Below, piece by piece: positions 30,052-38,274 of a DNA stretch of 64,000 nt. The position numbers were made by a program, and so were the translations under genes. The DNA is from Actinomyces weissii (GTDB lineage: Bacteria; Actinomycetota; Actinomycetes; Actinomycetales; Actinomycetaceae): the NCBI RefSeq assembly GCF_016598775.1, contig NZ_CP066802.1, positions 682,001 through 746,000 on the forward strand, written 5' to 3'. The notes under the pieces were generated by a model, which did no database searches, was not told where the DNA came from, and saw nothing but the letters and a program-made list of their open reading frames with translations. How positions within the stretch are numbered: the stretch's first letter is position 1; each line of letters starts with the position of its first letter.

Positions 30052-30114
30052 ACTTGTGCATTTCGGCGCGAGTGGTGCCGGAATACCGCACCACTCGCGC
30101 CGAAATGCACAAGT
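30052..30114. repeat. 63-bp perfect palindromic element, copy 2
   Basis: This element is identical to 23698-23760, including loop CGGAATACC on the same strand. However, its flanks (CGCTTCC left, CGGGGGGCGGGG right) match the reverse complement of the flanks of copy 1. It lies between convergent genes. Confidence 0.93.
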
Positions 30115-30142
30115 CGGGGGGCGGGGCGTCTGCGCCCGCGCG

Positions 30143-30232
30143 CCCTGAACCCACGCTCGCGTGGGGGCCAGCGTGGGGCCAGGTCCTTCTTGCCCAGGTG
30201 GGCCCCTGAACCCACGCTCGCGTGGGGGCCAG
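30143..30232. repeat. 29-bp direct repeat with internal hairpin, two copies
   Basis: Copies at 30143-30171 and 30204-30232 start CCCTGAACCCACGCTCGCGT and end GGGGGCCAG. Each contains a CCCACG-CTCG-CGTGGG stem, which could act as tandem bidirectional terminators between convergent genes. Confidence 0.75.
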
Positions 30233-30270
30233 AGGCCAGGGGGGCGGGGCAAGGGCTAGCAGCGCTCGGC

Positions 30271-30801
30271 TCAGGCCTGCTCGTCCTTGCGTCGGGGCAG
30301 GAAGGCCAGCACCAGCAGCAGCAGGCCCGCTCCTGCGACCAGCCCGATGGCGATCTTGGCCAGGTCCAGGTGGATCCCCACCCCGACCGCGATCAGCAGC
30401 CCGCCCAGCGCCGCCAGGAACACCCCCCAGGCCACCGTGCCCGAGCGCAGGCTGCGGGACACCGGCACTGGCGCGTCTGCCGCTGGCCTGCTGGCCGACC
30501 ACACGCCGTCGTCATCAGGGCCGACGGCGGCCGTGGCGGTGCCTGTGGCAGTGCCCGTGGCGGCGCTCGCGGTGGGGGACGTGCCCAGGCTGCTGCCTGC
30601 TGCCGGATACTGGCTGCCCTCCGCGGCTTCCGGGTTCGCCGGGGCGCTACCGGGGCTGACCGGGGTCCGGGGCGTGGACGCCTGCGGCTGGGCCGAGGTG
30701 GGGAAGGCGGCGGTAGAGGCTGCCGGGGCCTTCCCGCCCGTCGGCTGGCCCGCCGTGGGGCTGGCCGGGGTGGGGGCTGAGGGCTGTACGTTGGTGCTCA
30801 T
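30271..30801 (-). CDS. Pro/Ala/Thr-rich protein with two C-terminal membrane helices
   Basis: At 176 residues, the first ~115 are low-complexity (Pro, Ala, Thr, Ser, Gly), probably disordered. Two hydrophobic segments follow, VAWGVFLAALGGLLIAVGVG and LAKIAIGLVAGAGLLLLVLA, with a positive end (PRRKDEQA). I recognise no named family. It lies 51 bp after the PspC-like gene on the same strand and is likely cotranscribed, so a role in the same envelope-stress module is plausible. Confidence 0.7.
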   Translation of the reverse strand: MSTNVQPSAPTPASPTAGQPTGGKAPAASTAAFPTSAQPQASTPRTPVSPGSAPANPEAAEGSQYPAAGSSLGTSPTASAATGTATGTATAAVGPDDDGVWSASRPAADAPVPVSRSLRSGTVAWGVFLAALGGLLIAVGVGIHLDLAKIAIGLVAGAGLLLLVLAFLPRRKDEQA

Positions 30802-30852
30802 GGTTCTGCTCCTGATCGTGTCTGTCTCGGTGACCGCTGGCCTGCACGGCTC

Positions 30853-33249
30853 TCAACCCTCGGTGGGGCTGGGCTCCGAGGTGGCCTGAGCGGGCTCTGC
30901 CGTGGGGCTGCTGGCCGGGGCGCTCGGGGCGGTGGAGGGGGTGGCCCCGGGGGTGGTACCCGGGGCGGGCGGGGTGCGGCCCTGCTTGACGGTCTCGGCC
31001 ACGCACTGGCTGTAGACCTCGTAGCGCTGGGTGCCCAGGCTGACCACCTCGTCGTCCTCCACCAGCACCGGGTGCCTGGTGCCGCCTGCGGGCGCTGAGG
31101 CGATGGCCCGGTCGGCACAGACCTGGGACTGGGCCGGGGTGATGCTGGGGTGGTCGGTTCCGGGGACCGGCAGGCTGGTGTCCAAGTTGTGGTACTCGTC
31201 GCTCCAGTCCTGCACCACCCAGGTGCCGCTGCCTTCCAGCACCTGGCCGCGCCAGGTGGCAGGGACGGTATCGCGGGCGTGTAAGGAGCCCAGGCCTATC
31301 TCGGTGCGGATCTCCAGGGCCTCCGCCTTTACGGGGGAGGAGAGCTCCAGGTCGTTTATGACGCCGCTGGCCTCATAGTAGTAGTGCTCCAGGGGATGGC
31401 CGTCCAGGGTGTGTGCCTGGCCCCCCTGCCACGGGTCGGCCTCGAAGGTCTGGGGTACCTGGCTGCCGCCCCGCTGCCAGGGTGAGACGGCGGACAGTGA
31501 CAGGCTGCCCACCCCGATCGTGCTCTCCAGACGCACTGCCCGGTTCGGGGGAACTATCACCTCTACGTCACCAATGCCCACCTCCACGTTCAGGTTTCGT
31601 GCGTCGGCGTCCGCAGGCATGTCGCTCAGGTCGATGAGCACGTCTCCGATACCGACCTCGACCTTGTGCTTGCCAGAGCTGATCTGTGACCAGGTCACGA
31701 CGGTGGTTCTTCCCAGTCCCGGGACGTTCAGGGCGCGCACAGCCAGCTGCGGGGCGGTGGAGCCGAATACCAGGGCGGGGAGCAGCACGAACAGGCTGAG
31801 CACCCCCGTCGCGCTGAGCCAGCCGCCGTGACGGCCTCGCAGCCCGCTGAAGGCGATAGCCGCGCCCAGGAGCACAGCCAGAGTACCCAGCCCCACCAGG
31901 GGCACGGCCGCCTGCGTGCCACCGACGTGCAGCAGCCAGCCGCAGGCAGCCACCACCAGCAGCCCCAGCCCCAGGACCAGGAGGCTGACGGTGCGGCCGG
32001 GCCCCAGCACGCGCGGGCGCGGCGGTCGCGCAGGGTTGGGGGGCGTCTGGGGGGCCGGGGGCACCGGCCGGTACGGCGGCACCGGGCCGCGTGGGGCCGG
32101 GCGCGGGAAGCCGTTGGCCGGAGAGCTAGGAGCCGGAGCACCAGGGGCCGGGCGCTGGAAGCCGTTGGCTGGAGCGCCGAGGGCCGGAGCACCGGGGGCC
32201 GCCGCCCCGGGGTGGAAGGCTGGTAGGGGCTGGCTGGCGCCTGCCGACGCCGGTACCGGCTGGGGTGCAGGGTGCGGGGCTGCCGGGCCGGGCTGGGCCG
32301 TGCCCTGTGGGACCGGGGTGGGCCGCGCCGTGCTGTAGCCAGGTCCGGCAGGCGCCGGGGCGCTCCCCGCGCCAGGCGTGGCCAGCGGGGCGGTGGCGGC
32401 TGCGGCGTCCCCGGCGGCAGCCGACGGCATCGTCCTGGAGGCGCCAGCAGCAGGGTAGGACGTGGCGGCAGCGCTGTACCGGTGCTCGTCACGGGGACCG
32501 CGTGGACTCCGCAGCCAGGCGACCAGCACCCAGACCGCCAGCGCGACCAGGGCCAGCGGAACCAGGGCCAGCACGAAGCCTGCCGGGGTGCCGCTCAGGA
32601 ACCAGTAGGGCAGCGCGGCGCTATCGAAGGTGACCGCCCCTAGGAAGAGGCCGAGGCAGGCCCCGGCGAAGCCCGCGCTCACGTCACCTTGCAGGGCGGA
32701 CTCCAGGTGGATGCGGCCGTCGTGCTCCTCCGGCAGCAGCACCCAGGCCAGGGAGTACAGGAGCAGCCCGCCGCCAAGGAACAGGGTGGCTACCACCACC
32801 AGCACCCGTACCAGCACCGGGTCCAGGTCCAGACGGCGGGCCAGCCCCTGGCAGACTCCGCCGACCCAGCGCTCGCGGCCGCGGTACAAGCCGGAGCGCC
32901 GTAGCGAGTCGAAGAAGGACCCCAGCGGCGCGGTGCTGGGCTCCTGTTGCTGCGCGCTGCCCCCACCGTCCGCGGGCATGGTCCCTGCGTTCGGGGGCGG
33001 CCAGCCACCCGGCGGCGGCTGGGGCGGCAGGTAGCCAGGAGACTGCGTGCCGTACTGCGCGCCACCGGAGGCACCAGCGGAGGCCTGGCTGGGGGTGCCG
33101 GCAGGGGGAGCGGCGGGCTCCTGGCTGGGGGTGCCGGCAGGGGCGCTGGTGGCGTCGTCGTTCGTGGCACCAGCGGTGGAGCCGCCGCGCGCGCCGTCGC
33201 TGCCGCGGGGGTTCCTGGGGAAGGGCTGGGAGGTGTCGGTGCTGTCCAT
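30853..33249 (-). CDS. PspC-domain envelope-stress protein with LiaF-like C-terminal domain
   Basis: At 798 residues, after a Gly/Pro-rich N-terminus (~1-115) comes the PspC domain: RRSGLYRGRERWVGGVCQGLARRLDLDPVLVRVLVV with its membrane helix (~115-180). Further hydrophobic segments and a long Pro/Ala-rich linker follow (~265-405), then four helices, then a beta-rich domain with KVEVGIGDVLIDLSD and NVEVGIGDVEVIVPPN (~555-610), as in LiaF/DUF2154 proteins that bind or inhibit a sensor kinase. It is divergent from a PspC-containing kinase. The ATG at 33249 follows GGAG; a longer start at 33285 is less likely. Confidence 0.83.
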   Translation of the reverse strand: MDSTDTSQPFPRNPRGSDGARGGSTAGATNDDATSAPAGTPSQEPAAPPAGTPSQASAGASGGAQYGTQSPGYLPPQPPPGGWPPPNAGTMPADGGGSAQQQEPSTAPLGSFFDSLRRSGLYRGRERWVGGVCQGLARRLDLDPVLVRVLVVVATLFLGGGLLLYSLAWVLLPEEHDGRIHLESALQGDVSAGFAGACLGLFLGAVTFDSAALPYWFLSGTPAGFVLALVPLALVALAVWVLVAWLRSPRGPRDEHRYSAAATSYPAAGASRTMPSAAAGDAAAATAPLATPGAGSAPAPAGPGYSTARPTPVPQGTAQPGPAAPHPAPQPVPASAGASQPLPAFHPGAAAPGAPALGAPANGFQRPAPGAPAPSSPANGFPRPAPRGPVPPYRPVPPAPQTPPNPARPPRPRVLGPGRTVSLLVLGLGLLVVAACGWLLHVGGTQAAVPLVGLGTLAVLLGAAIAFSGLRGRHGGWLSATGVLSLFVLLPALVFGSTAPQLAVRALNVPGLGRTTVVTWSQISSGKHKVEVGIGDVLIDLSDMPADADARNLNVEVGIGDVEVIVPPNRAVRLESTIGVGSLSLSAVSPWQRGGSQVPQTFEADPWQGGQAHTLDGHPLEHYYYEASGVINDLELSSPVKAEALEIRTEIGLGSLHARDTVPATWRGQVLEGSGTWVVQDWSDEYHNLDTSLPVPGTDHPSITPAQSQVCADRAIASAPAGGTRHPVLVEDDEVVSLGTQRYEVYSQCVAETVKQGRTPPAPGTTPGATPSTAPSAPASSPTAEPAQATSEPSPTEG

Positions 33250-33286
33250 GACTCCATGGTCCTGCTCCGCCTGCCTCCCAGGCATC

Positions 33287-33299
33287 GGGGGACACCCCC
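33287..33299. promoter_or_regulatory. GC palindrome in the divergent stress-module promoter region
   Basis: GGGGG-ACA-CCCCC lies between the divergent PspC and kinase genes, with a nearby half-site GCCCCTGA (33304-33312 region). It may be the response regulator's site. Confidence 0.3.
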
Positions 33300-33383
33300 A
33301 AGTGCCCCTGAAAAAACGGGTGGGCCCCCTGGTCCCCTGGCCACGGCCTACTGGTCCCGGCCCGTGCGTGCCACGATAAGGGC

Positions 33384-34775
33384 ATGACGACGACGCGGCC
33401 CCAGGTCACCGGGCCGACTGCCTCCTGGGGGCCCGGCAGCCCTGCTCCCGGCCTGCTACCCGGCCTCCCGGTCCACAGCCCCGGCCGCCCTGTTGGCAGC
33501 CCCGGTGGCCTGCCGGGGAGCCACAGGCTGCCCCTGCGGCGGACACCGTGGCGGCGGGCCGCAGGCCCCGGGCTGCCAGCTGGCTCAGGCCGTCTCCTGG
33601 CGGGCGTGTGCGCTGGCACGGCCGCCCACCTGGGGGTGCCCGTCTCCGTGGTGCGCCTGCTGGTCCTCGCCGCCGCCTTCACAGGCGGGGCGGGGCTGCT
33701 CCTCTACGCCCTGCTATGGGTGCTGGTGCCCCCGGGGAATCCCTGGGCGGAGGCAGCCGGTCAGGTGCCGGTGAGCCAGGCCCGCCTGGCCAGCCGCCTG
33801 AGCGACCAGCTCTCCGCCCCGGCCCGCCTCAGCCCCCGCGGCCGGGCCCTGGTGGGTGGGGCCGCCCTGCTGGGGGCCGCCGTCGTGCTGGCCCTGTGGC
33901 GGGCCGGGGCCCTGACCGGGATCTCTGACACGCTGCCCCTGGCCCTGCTGGCCGGTGGCGTGGTGCTGGCCTGGTCCCAGATGGGCGGGATGGTCGGCGC
34001 GCAGCGGGACCTGGGCACCATCCTGCGGCTGAGCGGCGGGGTGGCCCTGGCGGCCGTGGGTGTCCTGGTGTGGCTCAGCCGCGACCTGCCCCCAGCCAGC
34101 CTGGTCTCCGGGGCCCTGGTCGGTGGCGCGCTGGTGCTCAGCACCGGCCTGATACTCGCCCCCGTGCTACTGCGCACCAACCGGGAGCTCGTGGACACCC
34201 GGGCGGAGCAGGCCCGTGCCGCCGAGCGGGCCGACATCGCCGCCCACCTGCACGACTCGGTGCTCCAGACCCTCACGCTCATCCGCAAGCGCGCCCACGA
34301 GCCGGACACGGTGGCCCGCCTGGCCCGCTCCCAGGAGCGGGAGCTGCGTACCTGGCTGTATACCGACCGGCCCGCAGCCGGTACCAGCGTGTCCGACGCC
34401 TTCAAGGACCTGGCCGCAGAGGTGGAGGACCTCTACGGCACCGGGATCGACGTCGTCACCGTGGGAGACCTGCCCCCGGACCAGTCCACCGAGGTGGTCC
34501 TGGCCGCCACCCGGGAGGCCCTGTCCAACGCCGTGCGCCACGGCGCGCCCCCGGTGAGCCTGTATGTTGAGACCAGCCCGGAGCGGATAGAGGTCTTTGT
34601 GCGCGACCACGGGGAGGGCTTCGACCCCACCGGGGTCAGCCCCGACCGGCACGGCGTGCGTGAGTCCATTATCGGGCGCATGGAGCGGCACGGTGGCCGC
34701 GCCCAGGTGCGCCGTCTGGCCCAGGGCACCGAGATACACCTGCTCCTGCCCACGAGCGTGAAGGAGTCCCAATGA
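33384..34775 (+). CDS. Sensor histidine kinase with N-terminal PspC domain
   Basis: At 463 residues, after a Pro-rich start comes a PspC domain (SGRLLAGVCAGTAAHLGVPVSVVRLLVLAAAF, ~70-105), several membrane helices up to ~265, a HisKA_3 dimerisation region with the phospho-acceptor His in AAHLHDSVLQTL (~290), and an HATPase with AATREALSNAVRHGAP (N box, ~375) and DHGEGFDP (G box). The architecture matches LiaS/EsrS-type envelope sensors. A CACGAT hexamer ends six bases before the ATG, so it may be leaderless. It overlaps the regulator gene by 4 bp. Confidence 0.92.
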   Translation: MTTTRPQVTGPTASWGPGSPAPGLLPGLPVHSPGRPVGSPGGLPGSHRLPLRRTPWRRAAGPGLPAGSGRLLAGVCAGTAAHLGVPVSVVRLLVLAAAFTGGAGLLLYALLWVLVPPGNPWAEAAGQVPVSQARLASRLSDQLSAPARLSPRGRALVGGAALLGAAVVLALWRAGALTGISDTLPLALLAGGVVLAWSQMGGMVGAQRDLGTILRLSGGVALAAVGVLVWLSRDLPPASLVSGALVGGALVLSTGLILAPVLLRTNRELVDTRAEQARAAERADIAAHLHDSVLQTLTLIRKRAHEPDTVARLARSQERELRTWLYTDRPAAGTSVSDAFKDLAAEVEDLYGTGIDVVTVGDLPPDQSTEVVLAATREALSNAVRHGAPPVSLYVETSPERIEVFVRDHGEGFDPTGVSPDRHGVRESIIGRMERHGGRAQVRRLAQGTEIHLLLPTSVKESQ

Positions 34776-35485
34776 CTGAGCCCCGTACCTGGAACCAGGA
34801 CGCTGAGGGACCCCCCGACGCCTCCTGTGGGCCGCTGCGCCTGCTGGTGGTGGACGACCACGCCCTGGCCCGGGCGGGGGTACGCGCCGAGCTGGCCCGC
34901 TACGCCCCGGACCTGCAGGTGGTGGCGGAGGCTGACGACGTGGAGGGGGCCGTGGCCGCCGTCCACGCCCTGGCCCCGGACGTGGTCCTCCTGGACGTGC
35001 ACCTGCCCGGCGGCAACGGGGGCGGCGGGGCCGAGGTGGTCGCCGCCTGCCAGGACGTGCCCGGCACCAGGTTCCTGGCGCTGTCGGTCTCCGACGCCGC
35101 CGAGGACGTCGTCTCCGTGATCCGGGCGGGGGCGCGCGGCTACGTCACCAAGGCCATCGACGCCGCCGACCTGGCCCGCTCCGTGCGGCGGGTGGCGGCA
35201 GGGGACGCCGCCTTCTCGCCCCGCCTGGCGGGCTTCGTGCTGGACGCCTTCGGCACCGGGGGCGCGGACGTCGCGGTGGCTGACAGCGAGCTGGACCGCC
35301 TCTCCAGCCGGGAGCGGGAGGTCATGCGCCTGATCGCCCGGGGCTTCACCTACAAGGAGTGCGCCTCCGAGCTGTTCATCTCGGTCAAGACCGTAGAGAC
35401 CCACGTCTCCTCCGTGCTGCGCAAGCTCCAGCTCTCCAACCGTAACGAGCTGACGCGCTGGGCCGCCGCCCGCCGCATCGTCTGA
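34772..35485 (+). CDS. NarL/LuxR-family response regulator
   Basis: At 237 residues, the receiver domain starts at LLVVDDHALARAGV (acidic pocket, ~30) with phospho-acceptor Asp75 in VVLLDVHLPGG and the conserved Lys in YVTKAIDAADLA. The C-terminal GerE/LuxR helix-turn-helix runs from SREREVMRLIARGFTYKECA to ISVKTVETHVSSVLRKLQ. It is the partner of the PspC-kinase (ATGA overlap) and should control the divergent PspC gene and possibly itself, as in the EsrISR and LiaFSR systems. Confidence 0.94.
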   Translation: MTEPRTWNQDAEGPPDASCGPLRLLVVDDHALARAGVRAELARYAPDLQVVAEADDVEGAVAAVHALAPDVVLLDVHLPGGNGGGGAEVVAACQDVPGTRFLALSVSDAAEDVVSVIRAGARGYVTKAIDAADLARSVRRVAAGDAAFSPRLAGFVLDAFGTGGADVAVADSELDRLSSREREVMRLIARGFTYKECASELFISVKTVETHVSSVLRKLQLSNRNELTRWAAARRIV

Positions 35486-35494
35486 GGTCCTGCC

Positions 35495-36952
35495 ATGAGC
35501 CGCCGCACCAGTCCCACGTCGGGCCCCTCCGTGAGCCAGCCGCCGGGCCGCCCCGTAGCACCTGGCAGCCTGCCCAGGCACCACCTGCCAACCCCGGGGG
35601 GCCGGGCCGCCGTCCGGCACCTGGCGCGCCTGGACAGCGCCGGACTGCCTGGCAGCCCCGGCGGGGACCTGCGAGTCCCGTCCCTGCTGGCCCTGGACGA
35701 CGGCACCTTGCTGCTGGTACACGACCACCGCCCGCCGGTGCCCGGACCCGGCTGGCAGCAGGACGGCGGTGCCCTGCCCGGGGACCTGCCGAACCCGAAC
35801 TCGCTGTGGCTGCGCCGCTCCACCGACGCCGGGGCCAGCTGGTCCGCCCCGCAGCCCCTGGTCCCCGGCCTGGGCTGCCCCCTGGTGCGGGGGCTGTCCG
35901 ACCCCTCCCTGCTGCTGGCCGCGGACGGCACGGTGCACCTCCTGGCTGCCGCCGCCACCGACGTCGGGCTCTTTGGCGCCCACCCGCCCACACGCCCTGC
36001 CGCCCCCGGGCAGCCTGCCGAGGGCGGCACCCTGCGACTGCTGCACGCCCGCAGCCAGGACGGCGGCCGGACCTGGGCCTGGCAGGACCTCAGCGACCTG
36101 CTCCGGCCCAGCGCGCAGGACCCGGCGGGCCTGGTGGCCTTCCCGGTCTCCGGCCACGGCGCCACCCTGGGCGCAGGCCCCTGGCCCGGCCGCCTGGTGC
36201 AGCCCCTGGTGGCGGTGGGGCCGCCCCGCCCGGACGGCAGCCGCCCGGTACAGGCCCGCTCCCTGATCTCCGACGACGCCGGGGCCAGCTGGTACCTGGG
36301 CCAGCCGGTGCCGCCACCGTCCCAGGCCGCTACGGCCAGCCTGGCCGGGGCCGCGGCCACCACCGGCGTGGACGAGTGGGCACTGGCCCCGGCCCCGGAC
36401 GGCTCCCTGCTGCTGTGCGCCCGCGACGGCGGCTACGGTGGCACCCGCCTGACCAGCCGCTCGCACGACGGCGGCCGGAGCTGGAGCGTCCCTCAGCCTC
36501 GGCCCGACCTGCCCGATCCTGGCTGCAACGGGGCGCTGCTGGACCTGCCCGGCACGCGGGCGCTGCTGTGCTCCCACGCAGCCGACCCACGTGCCCGCCG
36601 TCAGGGCCGCCTGAGCCTGAGCACCGACGCCGGGGCCACCTGGCGGCCCCTGGCAGAGCTGTCCGGACCGCAGGAGCCTTTCGGCTACTCGGACCTGTGC
36701 GCCCTGCCCGGCCCGGGGCCCCGGGTGCTGGTGGTGGCGGAGGAGCCCCAGGACGGTGCTGGGGCGGGGCTCGTGCTGCAGGCGGTGGACCTGGGCAGCC
36801 TAAGCCTGGGCGGGCTGGAGCCGGAGGAGGCGGACCTGGCGGTGGTGGACCTGGGCGCGCCGGAACTGGGTGCTGTAGACCATGGTGCTCCTGGGCCTGG
36901 TGCGGTAGACCAGGAGCGCACTGACCTGCCTGGGGAAGGTGGTGGCCGATGA
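35495..36952 (+). CDS. Sialidase-like (BNR/Asp-box) exo-glycosidase, no signal peptide
   Basis: At 485 residues, five Asp-box motifs are visible: STDAGASW (~110), SQDGGRTW (~188), SDDAGASW (~262), SHDGGRSW (~327) and STDAGATW (~375), marking a six-bladed GH33-type propeller. The N-terminal arginine site is probably LRVPSLLALDDGTLLLVHDHR (~60). Sialidases release terminal sialic acid. There is no signal peptide or cell-wall anchor, so it would stay inside unless exported otherwise; it may act on imported sialosides. The last ~60 residues are low-complexity. GAGGTCC precedes the ATG, and it is only 9 bp after the response regulator gene. Confidence 0.85.
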   Translation: MSRRTSPTSGPSVSQPPGRPVAPGSLPRHHLPTPGGRAAVRHLARLDSAGLPGSPGGDLRVPSLLALDDGTLLLVHDHRPPVPGPGWQQDGGALPGDLPNPNSLWLRRSTDAGASWSAPQPLVPGLGCPLVRGLSDPSLLLAADGTVHLLAAAATDVGLFGAHPPTRPAAPGQPAEGGTLRLLHARSQDGGRTWAWQDLSDLLRPSAQDPAGLVAFPVSGHGATLGAGPWPGRLVQPLVAVGPPRPDGSRPVQARSLISDDAGASWYLGQPVPPPSQAATASLAGAAATTGVDEWALAPAPDGSLLLCARDGGYGGTRLTSRSHDGGRSWSVPQPRPDLPDPGCNGALLDLPGTRALLCSHAADPRARRQGRLSLSTDAGATWRPLAELSGPQEPFGYSDLCALPGPGPRVLVVAEEPQDGAGAGLVLQAVDLGSLSLGGLEPEEADLAVVDLGAPELGAVDHGAPGPGAVDQERTDLPGEGGGR

Positions 36953-37431
36953 GCCCCTGGGCGGAGCTGGCGGTGGGCCTGGGGGTGCTGGTGGGCGTCG
37001 TGGGCGCCGTCATCCAGGTCTACCCGGGCCCGCTGGTGGTGCTGCTCTCGATCACTGCCTGGTCCTGGGGCACGGGCGGTTCCACCGCCTGGCTGGTCCT
37101 GGCGGTCTCCGCCCTGTGGCTGGTGTCCACCGGGGTGGGCAAGTTCCTGCTCATGGGCCGCAAGACCGCCCAGGCGGGAGTCGGCCGCAGGAGCCTGGTC
37201 CTGGGAGGGGTCGGCGCCGTGGTCGGGCTCTTTACCGTCCCGGTGGTGGGGCTGCCGCTGGGCTTCGTGCTGGGGGTCTACGGCAGCGAGTACCTGGTCC
37301 TGCGTGACGAGGCCGCCGCCCGCGCCTCCGCCTGGGCCGCGCTCAAGGCCCAGGGCTGGGCGGTCCTGCTGGAGCTTACCGGCTGCCTGCTGGCGGCTCT
37401 GACCTGGTTGGTGGGCCTGCTGCTGACCTGA
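36949..37431 (+). CDS. DUF456 membrane protein
   Basis: At 160 residues with four or more hydrophobic segments, it shows the DUF456 pattern: LGVLVGVVGAVIQVYPGPLVVLLS at the start, a GRKTAQAGVGRRSLVLGGVGAVVGLF middle and PVVGLPLGFVLGVYGSEYL. Function unknown. The ATG overlaps the sialidase stop by 4 bp, so the two are coupled. Confidence 0.85.
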   Translation: MSPWAELAVGLGVLVGVVGAVIQVYPGPLVVLLSITAWSWGTGGSTAWLVLAVSALWLVSTGVGKFLLMGRKTAQAGVGRRSLVLGGVGAVVGLFTVPVVGLPLGFVLGVYGSEYLVLRDEAAARASAWAALKAQGWAVLLELTGCLLAALTWLVGLLLT

Positions 37432-37551
37432 GACGGCCCGCCCCCTGCCCGGCCAACGCGCCCGCCCCCGCCGCCTGGACTGGGGCGCCGTGCCCCACCT
37501 GACACGGGTGGCGCTCAGGAACCGCCCGGGTGTTCGTGGGAGGATGCGCCT

Positions 37552-38274
37552 GTGAGCAACATGCGCGTGGAGAACCCCCGGCCGGGCACTGCCCCGGCTC
37601 CTGAGCCGGGCCTGGCCCGCGCCGTCGCGCACCTGCGCGCCTCCGGGCTGCTGGTCCTGCCCACGGACACGGTCTACGGCATCGGGGCCCTGGCTGGTGA
37701 CGCCGCCGCCGTCTCCCGGCTCCTGGCCGCCAAGGGGCGCGGCAGGCAGATGCCCCCACCGGTGCTCGTCGCCGGGCCCGCCCAGCTGGCGGGGGTGGTG
37801 GCTGGGCTGCCCGCTGGCGCCCGCAGGCTCATGGAGACCTTCTGGCCCGGGGCCCTGACCCTGGTGCTCGACGCCGACCCGCGGCTCGGCTGGGACCTGG
37901 GGGACACCGGCGGCACCATCGCCGTGCGCATGCCCGCCCACCCCCTCGCCCTGGCCCTGCTGGAACGCACCGGGCCCCTGGCGGTCACCAGCGCCAACCG
38001 CACCGGCCAGGCCCCGGCCACCGACGCCGCCTCCGCCGCCCAGGCCTTCCCCGGGCGGGTAACCCGGGCCGATGAGGCCAACGGGACGCAGGTGGACATC
38101 CTGCTGCTCGACGGCGGCCCCACCCCCGGGCCGGTCCCCTCCACCATCGTCTCCCTGGCGGGGGCGCACGCCCAGGCCCCGGTCATCCTGCGGGAGGGGC
38201 GTCTCAGCAGCCAGCAGGTCACGGCGGCGCTGGCGGGACCCACCGGCACCCGGATCCAGGAGGCAAAGGCATGA
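37552..38274 (+). CDS. tsaC: L-threonylcarbamoyladenylate synthase (TsaC/Sua5/YrdC)
   Basis: At 240 residues, it makes threonylcarbamoyl-AMP for the t6A37 modification of ANN-decoding tRNAs. YrdC motifs: GLLVLPTDTVYGIGALAGDA (~37-56, substrate and ATP binding), KGRGRQMPPPVLV (basic KRxR-like site), FWPGALTLVL (~100), VRMPAHPLALALL and AVTSANRTGQAP (~143). The GTG at 37552 is favoured; ATG 37561 is possible. It overlaps the WecA-type gene by 4 bp. Confidence 0.94.
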   Translation: MSNMRVENPRPGTAPAPEPGLARAVAHLRASGLLVLPTDTVYGIGALAGDAAAVSRLLAAKGRGRQMPPPVLVAGPAQLAGVVAGLPAGARRLMETFWPGALTLVLDADPRLGWDLGDTGGTIAVRMPAHPLALALLERTGPLAVTSANRTGQAPATDAASAAQAFPGRVTRADEANGTQVDILLLDGGPTPGPVPSTIVSLAGAHAQAPVILREGRLSSQQVTAALAGPTGTRIQEAKA

